NCBI RefSeq assembly: GCF_900156725.1
Contig: NZ_FTOI01000010.1
Coordinates: 62,001 to 126,000, forward strand
Source of the DNA: Kaistella chaponensis
GTDB lineage: Bacteria; Bacteroidota; Bacteroidia; Flavobacteriales; Weeksellaceae
DNA length: 64,000 nt
Direction: 5' to 3'
A program made the position numbers and the translations under genes. The notes below the pieces were generated by a model. It saw only the letters and a list, made by a program, of their open reading frames with translations, was not told the origin of the DNA and did no database searches. This document shows positions 43,580-52,576 of the stretch, piece by piece; position 1 is the stretch's first letter, and the number at the start of each line of letters is the position of its first letter.

Positions 43580-44712
43580 GATTTCAAAAAACCTTTTTGC
43601 TTCAATTCCTCAAGAGATTCGTCAAAATTATTTTCCTGAATCGGTTGTTGTAAAACCCACTTCGCAAACGCTTCTATTCCCTGATTTAAACTAATTTTCG
43701 GTTCAAATTGCAAATATTTTTTCATGTTTGAAAGATCAGCAAAGTTATGGCGAATATCTCCTATTCGAAAATCTCCGGAAACATTGATTTGAGTATCCTT
43801 TCCATATTTTTTCTTCAAAAGCTCAGCAACAGACAAAACCGAAGTCGCAATTCCCGTCCCGACATTGATAATTTTGTTATTTGCAGTATCCAATTCCAAG
43901 GATCTGATCGTGGCTTCAACGGTATCTTCAATATTGATGAAATCTCTACTCGGCAAACCATCTTCGAAAACATTAATATTTTTTTCACTTACAATTTGAG
44001 TGGAGAAAATAGACAATATTCCAGTATAGGGATTCAAAAGCGATTGTCCCACTCCGTAAACATTCTGATAACGCAATATTACAAAATCAAGAGGAATGGA
44101 TTTGCAGACGTGTTTTACCACTTCTTCTTGTTGCAGTTTTGTGATGCCGTAAAAAGAAGTGGGATGAAGTTGTGAATTTTCATCGGTCGGAAGTGGTTTT
44201 AGAAACGCTCCTTTTTCATCGGTCATTTCAAAAGTTCCCTTCTGCATTAATTCAACATTCCGCTCTTTTGGATAAGCAATTTCTGACAGGATATTTTCAT
44301 ATTTCCCTTCGCCATACACTGCACGGGAAGAAGCCAATACCAATTTTTTTACGGAATTTTTTTTATTGACCAAAATATCTAAAAGCAAAGAAGTACCGTA
44401 AACATTCACATGGTTGTACTTTTCTATTTCGTACATGGATTGTCCGGTTCCGGTTTCTGCTGCTAGATGAATGATCGCATCTTGACCTTCAATCGCTTTT
44501 TCGACCTCATTTCTATTTGTAATGTCGCCTTTAATAAAATGGACTTTACTTTTGATGCTCAAAAATAAAGACGAATGATTCTCTGGATTTTTGCCATGAA
44601 TTTGTTCCGAAAGATTATCGAGAACGGTCACAGAATATCCCTTATCAACAAGCTTCAAAGCTAAATTGCTTCCGATAAAACCGGCGCCTCCTGTGATTAA
44701 TATATTTTTCAA
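43576..44712 (-). CDS. NAD-dependent sugar epimerase/dehydratase
   Basis: Extended SDR enzyme of about 378 aa. Residues ILITGGAGFIGSNLA bind NAD, the catalytic Y-x-x-x-K reads SFYGITKLQQE, and GLPSRDFINIEDT is a usual downstream motif. I prefer the TTG at 44712, giving MKNILITGG and a TTGA overlap with the previous stop; the longer TTG start at 44736 would overlap by 28 bp. It makes or modifies a nucleotide sugar for the same operon. An insertion around 150-185 (EIAYPKERNVELMQKGTFEM) is longer than in most epimerases. Confidence 0.82.
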   Translation of the reverse strand: MKNILITGGAGFIGSNLALKLVDKGYSVTVLDNLSEQIHGKNPENHSSLFLSIKSKVHFIKGDITNRNEVEKAIEGQDAIIHLAAETGTGQSMYEIEKYNHVNVYGTSLLLDILVNKKNSVKKLVLASSRAVYGEGKYENILSEIAYPKERNVELMQKGTFEMTDEKGAFLKPLPTDENSQLHPTSFYGITKLQQEEVVKHVCKSIPLDFVILRYQNVYGVGQSLLNPYTGILSIFSTQIVSEKNINVFEDGLPSRDFINIEDTVEATIRSLELDTANNKIINVGTGIATSVLSVAELLKKKYGKDTQINVSGDFRIGDIRHNFADLSNMKKYLQFEPKISLNQGIEAFAKWVLQQPIQENNFDESLEELKQKGFLKS

Positions 44713-45269
44713 TTTCGCTCTTTTATTTTTTCCCAAACGTGCGTTTCGGGATTATATTTTTTTACAATTTTTGCGGGAGACCCGACGATGACGCAATAAT
44801 CGGGAAAATTTCCGCGGACTACAGAATTTGCACCAACGACACATTGCTTTCCTAAAATAGTTCCTGCCATGATTGCAGCTCCCATTCCGATAAAACAGTT
44901 TTCCCCAATTCGGGTCTCTTTAACCGTAATTTTTTGTTTAACCACATGAACCCCAATTTCACTATAACCGTGATCAATATTGGTAATAAAAACGTTGGCT
45001 AAAATGAGAGAACTTTTTCCGATAATTAAGTTTCCTGCCGAAGTAAGATGTACATTTTGTGAAATTATAACGTCATCTTGAATATGAATTGTTCCTCCAT
45101 CTTGTGTTTCCATCCGCAGATTTGGTAGAATTCGAACTTTATTGCCAATGAATACATTGCGAATTCCCTTCAGAAAAACGGGTTTTCCTAAATAAGAAGG
45201 CATTCCAAATTTTCCAAAAAATGGCGCATATAAAAGTGCTCTCAATCCCCAAAATATTTTTTCGATCAT
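44709..45269 (-). CDS. hexapeptide-repeat acyltransferase
   Basis: 186 aa with left-handed beta-helix repeats (IGKSSLILANVFITNID, IGENCFIGMGAAIMAGTILG, QCVVGANSVVRGNFPDYCV) and the end GSPAKIVKKYNP, typical of sugar O-acetyltransferases (WcaF/Lac A type). It should acetylate a sugar. ATG overlaps the glycosyltransferase stop by 4 bp. Confidence 0.85.
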   Translation of the reverse strand: MIEKIFWGLRALLYAPFFGKFGMPSYLGKPVFLKGIRNVFIGNKVRILPNLRMETQDGGTIHIQDDVIISQNVHLTSAGNLIIGKSSLILANVFITNIDHGYSEIGVHVVKQKITVKETRIGENCFIGMGAAIMAGTILGKQCVVGANSVVRGNFPDYCVIVGSPAKIVKKYNPETHVWEKIKERN

Positions 45270-46051
45270 AATTTTGCTCTTAATGGCCGTATTGCAAATT
45301 TGAGTTTTGAAATTACAAAATAAAAAAGATATTCTGGGAAGTTAATCCTTTTAGTTTGATACATTTCCCAAATATTTTTCTGAATTCCTTTTTCCATTTC
45401 TTTTAAATTGGCAGAAAGACCAGAAAAACCAAAAGATTTTTTACCGTTTCCTGCAATAACCAACTTCTCTGGCAAAAGGTACATTTGATTTTTTTCAGAA
45501 ATTCTCATCCAGTAATTTGCATCTTCGGAATAATTCTGATTTTCATCAAAGAAACCTGTATTTTCAAATATTTTCCTTTTAAAAATCGCCGTTGATGTTT
45601 GCCCTGTAATTTTAAACAATAATTTTTTTAAAGTGATTTTGACCAGTTTATTTGGTGGGTGCAGTTTGTAAGGAAAGGTTATGTTTTCGTTATTCCAAAG
45701 AGAAGTGATAAAATCGATATTTTGATTTTCTAAAAATTTCATTTGCTTTTCCGTTTTTTCCGGAAGCCATTCATCATCGGAATCCAGAAGCGCAATATAA
45801 TCACCTTGCGCTATTTTCATTGCCGCATTTCTCGCTTTGGAGACTCCGCTGTTTTCTTGATTAATTAAAATAATATTTTGATCTTGATGATTTTGCTGAT
45901 AATTTTCTATAATCGTTTTGCTGCGATCTGAAGAACCATCGTTCACCAAAATAATTTCAAAAACACCTTCCCAAGTTTGATTTTTGATGGAAATTAAAGA
46001 TTTCTCAATGCTCTTTTCGGCATTATAAACTGGAATTATTACAGAAATCAC
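45266..46051 (-). CDS. family 2 glycosyltransferase
   Basis: 261 aa GT-A enzyme: VIIPVYNAEKSIEKSL, LVNDGSSDRSKTI, the DXD-type DSDDEWLPEK (about 91-100) and SEDANYWMRI. It starts with GTG, first gene of the operon with the acyltransferase, the epimerase and the CgeB-like enzyme. Product unknown, probably a surface polysaccharide or lipid-linked glycan. Confidence 0.87.
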   Translation of the reverse strand: MISVIIPVYNAEKSIEKSLISIKNQTWEGVFEIILVNDGSSDRSKTIIENYQQNHQDQNIILINQENSGVSKARNAAMKIAQGDYIALLDSDDEWLPEKTEKQMKFLENQNIDFITSLWNNENITFPYKLHPPNKLVKITLKKLLFKITGQTSTAIFKRKIFENTGFFDENQNYSEDANYWMRISEKNQMYLLPEKLVIAGNGKKSFGFSGLSANLKEMEKGIQKNIWEMYQTKRINFPEYLFYFVISKLKFAIRPLRAKL

Positions 46052-46108
46052 GTGTTTTAAATCTTTATATTTTTAACCAATTGCTAAAATAGGAAATTCG
46101 TTTTGCAA

Positions 46109-46720
46109 TTAATCTTTTTCGTTATAAGGTAATCTGTTCTGAATAGAGCGTCCGAGAGAAATTTCATCGGCATATTCTAATTCATCACCAACCGAAATAC
46201 CACGTGCGATGGTGGAGAAATTAACTTCAAAATTTTTGAATTTCCGATAAATATAATAAGCAGTTGTATCACCTTCCATAGTCGCACTGAGCGCAAAAAT
46301 CAGTTCTTTTATTTCTTTATTTTCCAATTTTTTCTCAATGGAAGAAATATTCAACTGGTTCGGACCAATTCCTTCCATGGGTGATATTTTACCTCCTAAA
46401 ACCAAATATTTGCCACGAAATTTTTCTGTATTTTCGATGGCCATCACGTCGCGAACATCTTCTACGACGCACAAAATTTCATCATTCCTTTTGGGATTTG
46501 CACAGATTTCGCAAATTTCAGAATCTGAAAAATTGTAACATTCTTTGCAATATTTAATATCGGTGACGAGTTTTTTCAAAGAATCACCCAAAGCAATTGC
46601 CTGACTTTGGGGCTGCTTCAAGAGATGCAAAGCGAGTCGCAATGCTGACTTCTTGCCAATCCCGGGAAGACCAGAAATTTCTTCTACTGCTTTGCCTAAA
46701 ACTTTACTCGGGTAATCCAT
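46109..46720 (-). CDS. recR: recombination mediator RecR
   Basis: 203 aa. Helix-hairpin-helix [17 protein letters not shown] (about 17-34), zinc finger [16 protein letters not shown] and Toprim domain [12 protein letters not shown], then [12 protein letters not shown]. Normal length. It loads RecA with RecO at gaps. Confidence 0.95.
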   Translation of the reverse strand: MDYPSKVLGKAVEEISGLPGIGKKSALRLALHLLKQPQSQAIALGDSLKKLVTDIKYCKECYNFSDSEICEICANPKRNDEILCVVEDVRDVMAIENTEKFRGKYLVLGGKISPMEGIGPNQLNISSIEKKLENKEIKELIFALSATMEGDTTAYYIYRKFKNFEVNFSTIARGISVGDELEYADEISLGRSIQNRLPYNEKD

Positions 46721-46854
46721 TAAGCAAAGATAGAGTTCGAGAAGTAATATTCAAAATTTTTTGCTGGATGAGTAAAGTTTCATCGAAATTACTTTGTGGG
46801 AATTCGATCAAAATTAATAGAATAAATTTCCTTGCCGAGCTTCTTTCAAAATAA

Positions 46855-46862
46855 TATCTTTG
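46855..46862 (+). promoter_or_regulatory. -7 element TATCTTTG
   Basis: Exact match to TAnnTTTG, 15 bp upstream of the ATG at 46877; it also shows that the longer reading frame from 46832 is not the real start. Confidence 0.6.
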
Positions 46863-46876
46863 AAAAAAGTAAAAAC

Positions 46877-47482
46877 ATGATTTTAAAAAACCTCAATTAT
46901 CCGCTTGATTTTAAATTTAAAATCACAACATTCTCCAGTGACTTTAATATTACCGACAAAAACGGAAATTATGTAGCCTATGTGAGACAAAAAATATTCA
47001 AACTGAAAGATGACGTCATTGTTTTCAATGATGAAAGCAAATCGCAGGAATTATTTCGGATTAAAGCCAATCAATGGATCGATTTTAATGCCTCTTATTC
47101 CATCACCGATTTGGTACAGGAGAAAAATTTTGGCAGACTTGCCAGAAAAGGAATGCGCTCATTGTGGAAATCACAATACAATATTTTAGATGAAAACGAC
47201 CAACCAAAATATCAAATCAATGAAGACAATGCGTGGACCAAAGTTCTGGACGGTTTTGTGAGCGAAATCCCACTAGTGGGAATGTTTACAGGTTATTTCC
47301 TGAATCCATCCTACACCGTTGTTGACAATTCTGGAAAGGAAATTTTCAGATTAAAGAAAATGCCTTCTTTAATTGGTAGAAGGTTTCAACTCGACCGATT
47401 GTACGACCTTGCCGATGAAGACGAATCCTTGATTGTTTTGAGTTTTTTAATGATGGTACTTTTGGAAAGAGCAAGAGGTTAA
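46877..47482 (+). CDS. LURP-one-related/scramblase-type protein
   Basis: 201 aa from the ATG at 46877. Tubby-like beta-strands (FKITTFSSDFNITDKNGNYVAYVRQ, KYQINEDNAWTKVLDG, YTVVDNSGKEIFRLKK) belong to the LURP-one/phospholipid scramblase superfamily. The C-terminal helix is hydrophobic (LIVLSFLMMVLLERA). It may bind membranes. Function in bacteria is unknown; stand-alone gene. Confidence 0.72.
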   Translation: MILKNLNYPLDFKFKITTFSSDFNITDKNGNYVAYVRQKIFKLKDDVIVFNDESKSQELFRIKANQWIDFNASYSITDLVQEKNFGRLARKGMRSLWKSQYNILDENDQPKYQINEDNAWTKVLDGFVSEIPLVGMFTGYFLNPSYTVVDNSGKEIFRLKKMPSLIGRRFQLDRLYDLADEDESLIVLSFLMMVLLERARG

Positions 47483-47599
47483 TAGCATTTATCGACAATC
47501 AAAAAAGGATATTGAATGTTTATTACCTAAATTATAAATGGTGAATACAATTTGCCCCGAAATAAATAAGGAGAACAATCCAATAAAAAAATGAATTAG

Positions 47600-47629
47600 C
47601 GCTCAAGAATTTTTCGAGAGCGTTTTTTT
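47600..47629 (+). terminator. terminator-like hairpin upstream of pepD
   Basis: A short CGCTC/GAGCG stem with an AT loop is followed by seven Ts. It lies 118 bp after the LURP-type gene and may also mark the end of a small transcript. Confidence 0.55.
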
Positions 47630-47634
47630 ATTTG

Positions 47635-47642
47635 TAAATTTG
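47635..47642 (+). promoter_or_regulatory. -7 element TAAATTTG of pepD
   Basis: Exact TAnnTTTG match 18 bp before the ATG, overlapping the T tract of the upstream hairpin. Confidence 0.6.
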
Positions 47643-47660
47643 AAATAAATATATCAAAAA

Positions 47661-49103
47661 ATGGAATTATCACAATTGAAACCTCAATTGATTTGGAAGA
47701 ATTTCTCCGCATTAAATTCAGTTCCAAGACCTTCAAAAAAGGAAGAAAAAGTAATTGAATTTATCAAAAAATTTGGCGAAAATCTCGGTTTAGAAACCGC
47801 CGTTGACGAAGTTGGAAATGTCATCATCAAAAAACCAGCAACCAAGGGAATGGAAGACCGAAAAGCGGTTGTTTTGCAATCTCACCTCGATATGGTTTGT
47901 CAGAAAAACAGCGATATTGAATTCGATTTCGAAACGCAGGGAATTCAAATGGAAGTTGACGGCGATTGGGTAAAAGCCAAGGGAACCACTTTGGGAGCAG
48001 ACAACGGAATTGGCGTGGCTTCGATTATGAGTGTTTTAGAAAGCAATGACATTGCACATCCGGCTCTAGAAGCACTTTTCACCATCGATGAAGAAACCGG
48101 AATGACCGGTGCATTGGGTTTAAAACCTGGGCAACTTCACGGAAAAATTTTATTGAATCTTGACACCGAAGAAGATGACGAAATCGATATCGGTTGTGCA
48201 GGAGGAATTGATGTAACCGCTTCTCAAACCTATAATGTAGAAAGTGCTAAAGGACAAACAGTAAAAATTACAGTAAAAGGTTTACAAGGTGGTCATTCTG
48301 GAATGGATATTCACAAAGGTTTCGGAAATGCGAACGTAATTCTCGGCAGACTTCTCTACCACGGGATTGAAAACCAAAATATTCAGCTGATCTCAATTGA
48401 TGGCGGTGGTTTAAGAAATGCGATTCCGCGAGAAGGAAATGCTATTTTATCTGTTCGGAATTCGGTTGAATTTATCGAGGCAGCCAACAGTTTGAAAGCT
48501 TCAATTTTGGAAGAATTTGCGAGTGTTGAAAAGGATTTACATATTAATATTGAAACTTTCAGCACACCGGAAATGGCGATTTCTACTGAAGATTCCAAAA
48601 AAATAATTTTAGCATTAAAAGCTGCTCATAATGGTGTTTACAGAATGTCACCCGATGTTGCAGATCTGGTTGAAACCTCAAACAATATCGCACGCGTTTT
48701 ATTACAAAACGGTGAATTAACCTTAATGAATCTCGCGCGATCTTCCGTAGATTCTACAAAAAATGCGGTTGCAGAACAGCTAAAATCTGCTTTTGAATTG
48801 GCAGGATTGAAAGTTGAATTTAGCGGATCTTATCCAGGTTGGAAACCGAAACCAGGTTCGGAAATCGTGCAATTAATGGAGAAAATCTACGAAAAAGATT
48901 TCGGGGAAAAACCTATGGTTGTTGCTTGCCACGCTGGCTTGGAATGCGGAATCATTGGTGCCAATTACCCCGAGATGGAAATGGTAAGTTTTGGTCCTAC
49001 TATTCGAGGCGCTCATTCTCCGGATGAAAAGGCGAATATTCCTTCTGTTCAGAAATTCTGGGGATTTTTGAAAGAAATTCTGGCGAATATTCCGGCGAAG
49101 TAA
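47661..49103 (+). CDS. pepD: aminoacyl-histidine dipeptidase (PepD, M20C)
   Basis: 480 aa. M20 zinc-peptidase landmarks are SHLDMVCQKN (His and Asp of the metal site, about 75-84), LGADNGIG (bridging Asp), TIDEETGMTG (catalytic Glu), LDTEEDDE and HAGLECG near the end. It hydrolyses dipeptides such as carnosine-like X-His in the cytoplasm. Normal length, single gene, strong identity. Confidence 0.93.
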   Translation: MELSQLKPQLIWKNFSALNSVPRPSKKEEKVIEFIKKFGENLGLETAVDEVGNVIIKKPATKGMEDRKAVVLQSHLDMVCQKNSDIEFDFETQGIQMEVDGDWVKAKGTTLGADNGIGVASIMSVLESNDIAHPALEALFTIDEETGMTGALGLKPGQLHGKILLNLDTEEDDEIDIGCAGGIDVTASQTYNVESAKGQTVKITVKGLQGGHSGMDIHKGFGNANVILGRLLYHGIENQNIQLISIDGGGLRNAIPREGNAILSVRNSVEFIEAANSLKASILEEFASVEKDLHINIETFSTPEMAISTEDSKKIILALKAAHNGVYRMSPDVADLVETSNNIARVLLQNGELTLMNLARSSVDSTKNAVAEQLKSAFELAGLKVEFSGSYPGWKPKPGSEIVQLMEKIYEKDFGEKPMVVACHAGLECGIIGANYPEMEMVSFGPTIRGAHSPDEKANIPSVQKFWGFLKEILANIPAK

Positions 49104-49119
49104 TCTTTAATTAGAAAAT

Positions 49120-49158
49120 AAATATCCAAAAAGCAAATTTGTTTTTTGGATATTTTTT
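49120..49158. terminator. bidirectional terminator between pepD and the SDR gene
   Basis: AAATATCCAAAAA and TTTTTGGATATTT form a perfect stem, followed by a T tract on both strands' sides. Confidence 0.8.
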
Positions 49159-49196
49159 TATGATGAATGGAGAAAATTATTAGCGATCGAAAACGC

Positions 49197-50216
49197 TTAT
49201 TTATCAATTTTCTTTTTACTTTTTTTCTTTGATGAAGCGGTGCATAAAAATCCGAGTCCAACTCCTAAAACCATCATCATTACTGTTTGGGTTTTTTTCG
49301 AAGGAACAGGAATTGCTAATTCACCATATATTCTCATTGGAGATTCAGAAGGATATTTCACGTTTCCATCGGTATCGGTTTCACCATTTGGTTTCATTGC
49401 TAATCTCATTGCAGCAGAAGCGGTGTTGATAATCGTTCTTGGGAACAAACCGTACAATACTTTCATAACGCGCGCATAACCATCAGTAATGATGCTTTTT
49501 TTCGGATTTTTTGCGGCTTCAACCATTTGCGCTGCTAATTCTTGCGGATCTGAGGAGAAAGGCGGAATTTTAAAATCGAGCCCTGAATATTTTGCAGAAT
49601 GCATATTTCCTGTAGAACGCTGAATTCCAGGATACAACCCTACAATATGAATATTGGGTTCATCGGAAACTTCGCCCTGTAAACCTTCAACCATTCCTCT
49701 AATTCCAAATTTTGTACTCGAATACACGGTAGAATACGGAGCAGGCATCCAACCACCGATCGAAACATTATTGATTAGAACACCTTCTTTTTGTCTTTTA
49801 AAAATGGGAAGAACTGCATACGAACCATGGAGAAATCCTAAAAGATTTGTTTTTACAACCTGATCTAAAGTTTCTACGGGAATATCTTCAAATTTTCCAC
49901 TGGCCATTACACCCGCATTATTCACCCAAATATCAATTCTTCCATTAAATTGTAAGGCAAGTTCCGCGAGATTTTTCACTTCTTCCATATTGGAAACATC
50001 AGTAGAAACACCCAATGCTACTGCACCTAAATCGTGGCAAAGAGAAACGGTTTCATCAAGCCCTTTTTGTCCTCTTGCGCCGATTACTACATTGCAACCT
50101 TCTAAAGCAAAAGCTGCGGCAGCTGCTCTTCCGACGCCACTTGTTCCGCCGGTGATGACTACTGTTTTTCCGGTGAGTACTCTGAAAGTTTTTTCTTGTT
50201 GCTGTATCGTATTCAT
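49197..50216 (-). CDS. SDR-family oxidoreductase with C-terminal membrane anchor
   Basis: 339 aa. Cofactor motif TGGTSGVGRAA (about 22-32), NNAGVMASG, catalytic S...Y-x-x-x-K (YSSTKFGIRG). After the catalytic domain there is a C-terminal extension ending with a hydrophobic helix (VMMMVLGVGLGFLC) and a lysine-rich tail, so the enzyme is likely membrane-tied. Substrate unknown. Confidence 0.85.
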   Translation of the reverse strand: MNTIQQQEKTFRVLTGKTVVITGGTSGVGRAAAAAFALEGCNVVIGARGQKGLDETVSLCHDLGAVALGVSTDVSNMEEVKNLAELALQFNGRIDIWVNNAGVMASGKFEDIPVETLDQVVKTNLLGFLHGSYAVLPIFKRQKEGVLINNVSIGGWMPAPYSTVYSSTKFGIRGMVEGLQGEVSDEPNIHIVGLYPGIQRSTGNMHSAKYSGLDFKIPPFSSDPQELAAQMVEAAKNPKKSIITDGYARVMKVLYGLFPRTIINTASAAMRLAMKPNGETDTDGNVKYPSESPMRIYGELAIPVPSKKTQTVMMMVLGVGLGFLCTASSKKKSKKKIDK

Positions 50217-50360
50217 TTTACTTATTTTTTATTCTAGCAAGTAGTATCAATTATTATGCAATTATCTTTTTGAGTAAGATTTTGTACTTCACATCAACCT
50301 GCTGTAATAAAAAACTTTAATTTTAGCGCATCAAATTTTGAATAAAATAAAATTAGAAAA

Positions 50361-50909
50361 ATGGATTCAAAAGATAATTACGACAATCTTCTTCACCTCT
50401 TAAAAGAACGTTTCAAAACCTATATGCACCGACATGAAGGGTTGAAATGGGAAGAAATTCAAAAAAAATTAAAGGAAAATAAGAAGAAATTAGAATCAGT
50501 ACGACAAATGGAAGAAAGTGGCGGTGAACCTGATGTGGTTGGATTTGATGAAAACTCTGGTTAATATCTTTTCTATGACTGCGCAGCGGAAAGTCCCAAA
50601 GGTCGCCGTAGTTTTTGCTATGATCAAGCGGCACTCGATAAAAGAAAAGAGAATAAACCTAAGAATAATGCGGTTCAAGCCGCTCAATCAATGGGAATAG
50701 AAATTTTAATGGAAGAAGAATACCGATATTTACAAACGCTCGGAAATTTTGATACGAAAACTTCAAGTTGGTTGAAAACTGAGGAAAATATCAGAAAATT
50801 AGGCGGTGGTGTTTTTGCAGATTTTCGTTATGATACTGTTTTCGTTTATCACAATGGTGCCGAATCGTATTATGCTTCGAGAGGTTTTCGCGGAGTTTTA
50901 AGGGTTTAA
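50361..50909 (+). pseudogene. DUF4256 family gene interrupted by one in-frame TAA
   Basis: The first 67 codons (LLHLLKERFKTYMHRHEGL ... GGEPDVVGFDENSG) are followed by TAA at 50562-50564. The same frame then continues without a break through YLFYDCAAESPKGRRSFCYD, GIEILMEEEYRYLQ, DTKTSSWLKT and YDTVFVYHNGAESYYASRGF to a proper stop at 50907-50909. The whole frame, 182 codons, has the length and motifs of DUF4256 proteins. In relatives the stop position is usually E or a similar residue, so one G-to-T change explains it. No indel is needed. Either a recent nonsense mutation or a sequencing error; function of the family is unknown. Confidence 0.85.
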
Positions 50910-50930
50910 TGTTTTAACGACATTAAAAAA

Positions 50931-50957
50931 AAATCCCGGAACTAATTTCGGGATTAC
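50931..50957. terminator. terminator between DUF4256 and ferredoxin genes
   Basis: AATCCCG and CGGGATT pair around GAACTAATTT. A run of nine Ts on the minus strand and a weaker one on the plus strand make it bidirectional, stronger for ferredoxin. Confidence 0.8.
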
Positions 50958-51014
50958 TATTTTTTATACAAAGTTTTTTGTGAATTTTCTACCGTTTTTA
51001 GGAGAATCAATCAT

Positions 51015-51347
51015 TTATGGATAAGGCGCAATGATCACTTCCAAACCTTCAATATCTTCCGTAATATGAATCTGACAACCTAAACGGGAATTATCCTTTA
51101 CATGAAACGCTTCAGAAAGCATCGCGTCTTCTTCATCACCCATTTCTGGCAATTTTTCCGAACCTGCGATCACATAAACCTGACAAGAAGCACACATCGC
51201 CATTCCACCGCAAACTCCAATCGTACCTTCATCTGCGAGTTCATAGGAACGAATGACTTCCATTAAGTTCATCGACATGTCTGTTGGTGCAAGAACTTCA
51301 TGAATTGCTCCGTTTCTGTCGGTGATTTTTAAATTAATATCCTGCAT
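51015..51347 (-). CDS. 2Fe-2S ferredoxin (adrenodoxin-like)
   Basis: 110 aa. Cysteines in VCGGMAMCASC and LGCQIHIT supply the 2Fe-2S cluster in the plant/adrenodoxin-type fold (a first cysteine in GVCGG, then C at +6 and +9, and the last one near 91). It carries electrons to an unknown acceptor. It is 32 bp after the reductase gene. Confidence 0.9.
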   Translation of the reverse strand: MQDINLKITDRNGAIHEVLAPTDMSMNLMEVIRSYELADEGTIGVCGGMAMCASCQVYVIAGSEKLPEMGDEEDAMLSEAFHVKDNSRLGCQIHITEDIEGLEVIIAPYP

Positions 51348-51379
51348 TTTTTTATTTTTTGCTCGTGGCTCTACATTCT

Positions 51380-52432
51380 TTAATCAATTTTTTTAACGAC
51401 TGCTTTTTCTGCTTCTTTTCTGCTGCCGTCGAAACCATCTACTCCACTTACAGTGGTATATTTTAAGACAAATTTCTTACCAGGATTCAATCGATTATAA
51501 ACACTTTGACACATCAAAGTTGCTTCATGAAAGCCACATAAAATAAGTTTAAGTTTTCCCGGATAGGTATTGATATCGCCAATTGCATAAAGTCCCGGAA
51601 TATTGGTTTGATAATCCAACGCGTTGTTCACTACGATCGCATTTTTTTGAATTTCGAGTCCCCAATTTGCCAAGTCGCCTAATTTCGGAGTAAGTCCGAA
51701 AAGGGGAATAAAATAATCGGTTTCCAGATCAAATGTTTCGCCATCTTTTTCAATCGTAATGGCAGATAACTTTCCATCTCCTTTAATTCCTGTTACTTCA
51801 GCGGGCGTCATCATTTTAATTTTTCCCAGATCTTTTAAAGCCTGCACTTTTTCCACAGAATCTAAAGCGCCACGAAACTCATTTCTCCGATGAATTAAGG
51901 TTACTTCACTCGCAATTTCTGCAAGAAAAATACTCCAATCTAAGGCAGAATCGCCACCACCGGCAATTACTACTCTTTTATTTCTGAAATGTTCCGGTTC
52001 TTTAATAAAATATTCTACGCCTTTTTCTTCATAGTCGCCAATATTTTCAATGGTAGGCTTTCGAGGTTCAAAAGTTCCCAATCCACCTGCAATTGCGACT
52101 GCTTTTGCACGATGCACTGTTCCTTTATTTGTGATTACTTCGAAAGTTCCGTCCTCCAGTTTGGTTAGCGTTTGAGCGGTTTCACCTAAAGTAAATCCAG
52201 GTTGAAACTGCTTGATCTGCTCCATCAAATTATTCACCAATTCTCCGGCGTTTATCGATGGAAATCCCGGAATATCGAAAATAGGTTTTTTCGGATACAA
52301 TTCGGTCAACTGTCCACCAATTTGCGGAAGAGCATCAATTAAGTGGCATTTCATTTTAAGTAAACCGGCTTCAAAAACTGCAAAAAGTCCTGTTGGTCCC
52401 GCTCCTATGATCAATATATCGGTTGTAATCAT
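51380..52432 (-). CDS. ferredoxin-NADP reductase, type 2 (thioredoxin-reductase-like)
   Basis: 350 aa. FAD site IIGAGPTGLFAVFEAGLLK (about 7-25), NADPH site IAGGGDSALDWS and the second FAD motif LYAIGDINTYPGK are in order. There is no CxxC redox motif, so it is not a thioredoxin reductase. With the 2Fe-2S gene beside it, electron transfer NADPH to FAD to ferredoxin is the natural reading. Confidence 0.88.
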   Translation of the reverse strand: MITTDILIIGAGPTGLFAVFEAGLLKMKCHLIDALPQIGGQLTELYPKKPIFDIPGFPSINAGELVNNLMEQIKQFQPGFTLGETAQTLTKLEDGTFEVITNKGTVHRAKAVAIAGGLGTFEPRKPTIENIGDYEEKGVEYFIKEPEHFRNKRVVIAGGGDSALDWSIFLAEIASEVTLIHRRNEFRGALDSVEKVQALKDLGKIKMMTPAEVTGIKGDGKLSAITIEKDGETFDLETDYFIPLFGLTPKLGDLANWGLEIQKNAIVVNNALDYQTNIPGLYAIGDINTYPGKLKLILCGFHEATLMCQSVYNRLNPGKKFVLKYTTVSGVDGFDGSRKEAEKAVVKKID

Positions 52433-52551
52433 TCGATGATTTATTTACAAAATTAGTTGCACAAATTTAAGAAAAATAAAAGAACAGCGGATTGCATAAT
52501 AGTGACAAATATCATTTTAGATGCTTCTAAAATCTATGTTTTATATTTGTG

Positions 52552-52559
52552 GCAAAATT
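52552..52559 (+). promoter_or_regulatory. -7 element TATATTTG of the DUF3108 gene
   Basis: Exact TAnnTTTG match, 17 bp before the ATG at 52577; it rules out the longer reading frame from 52457. Confidence 0.65.
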
Positions 52560-52576
52560 TTTGTAAAAGGAAAGCC

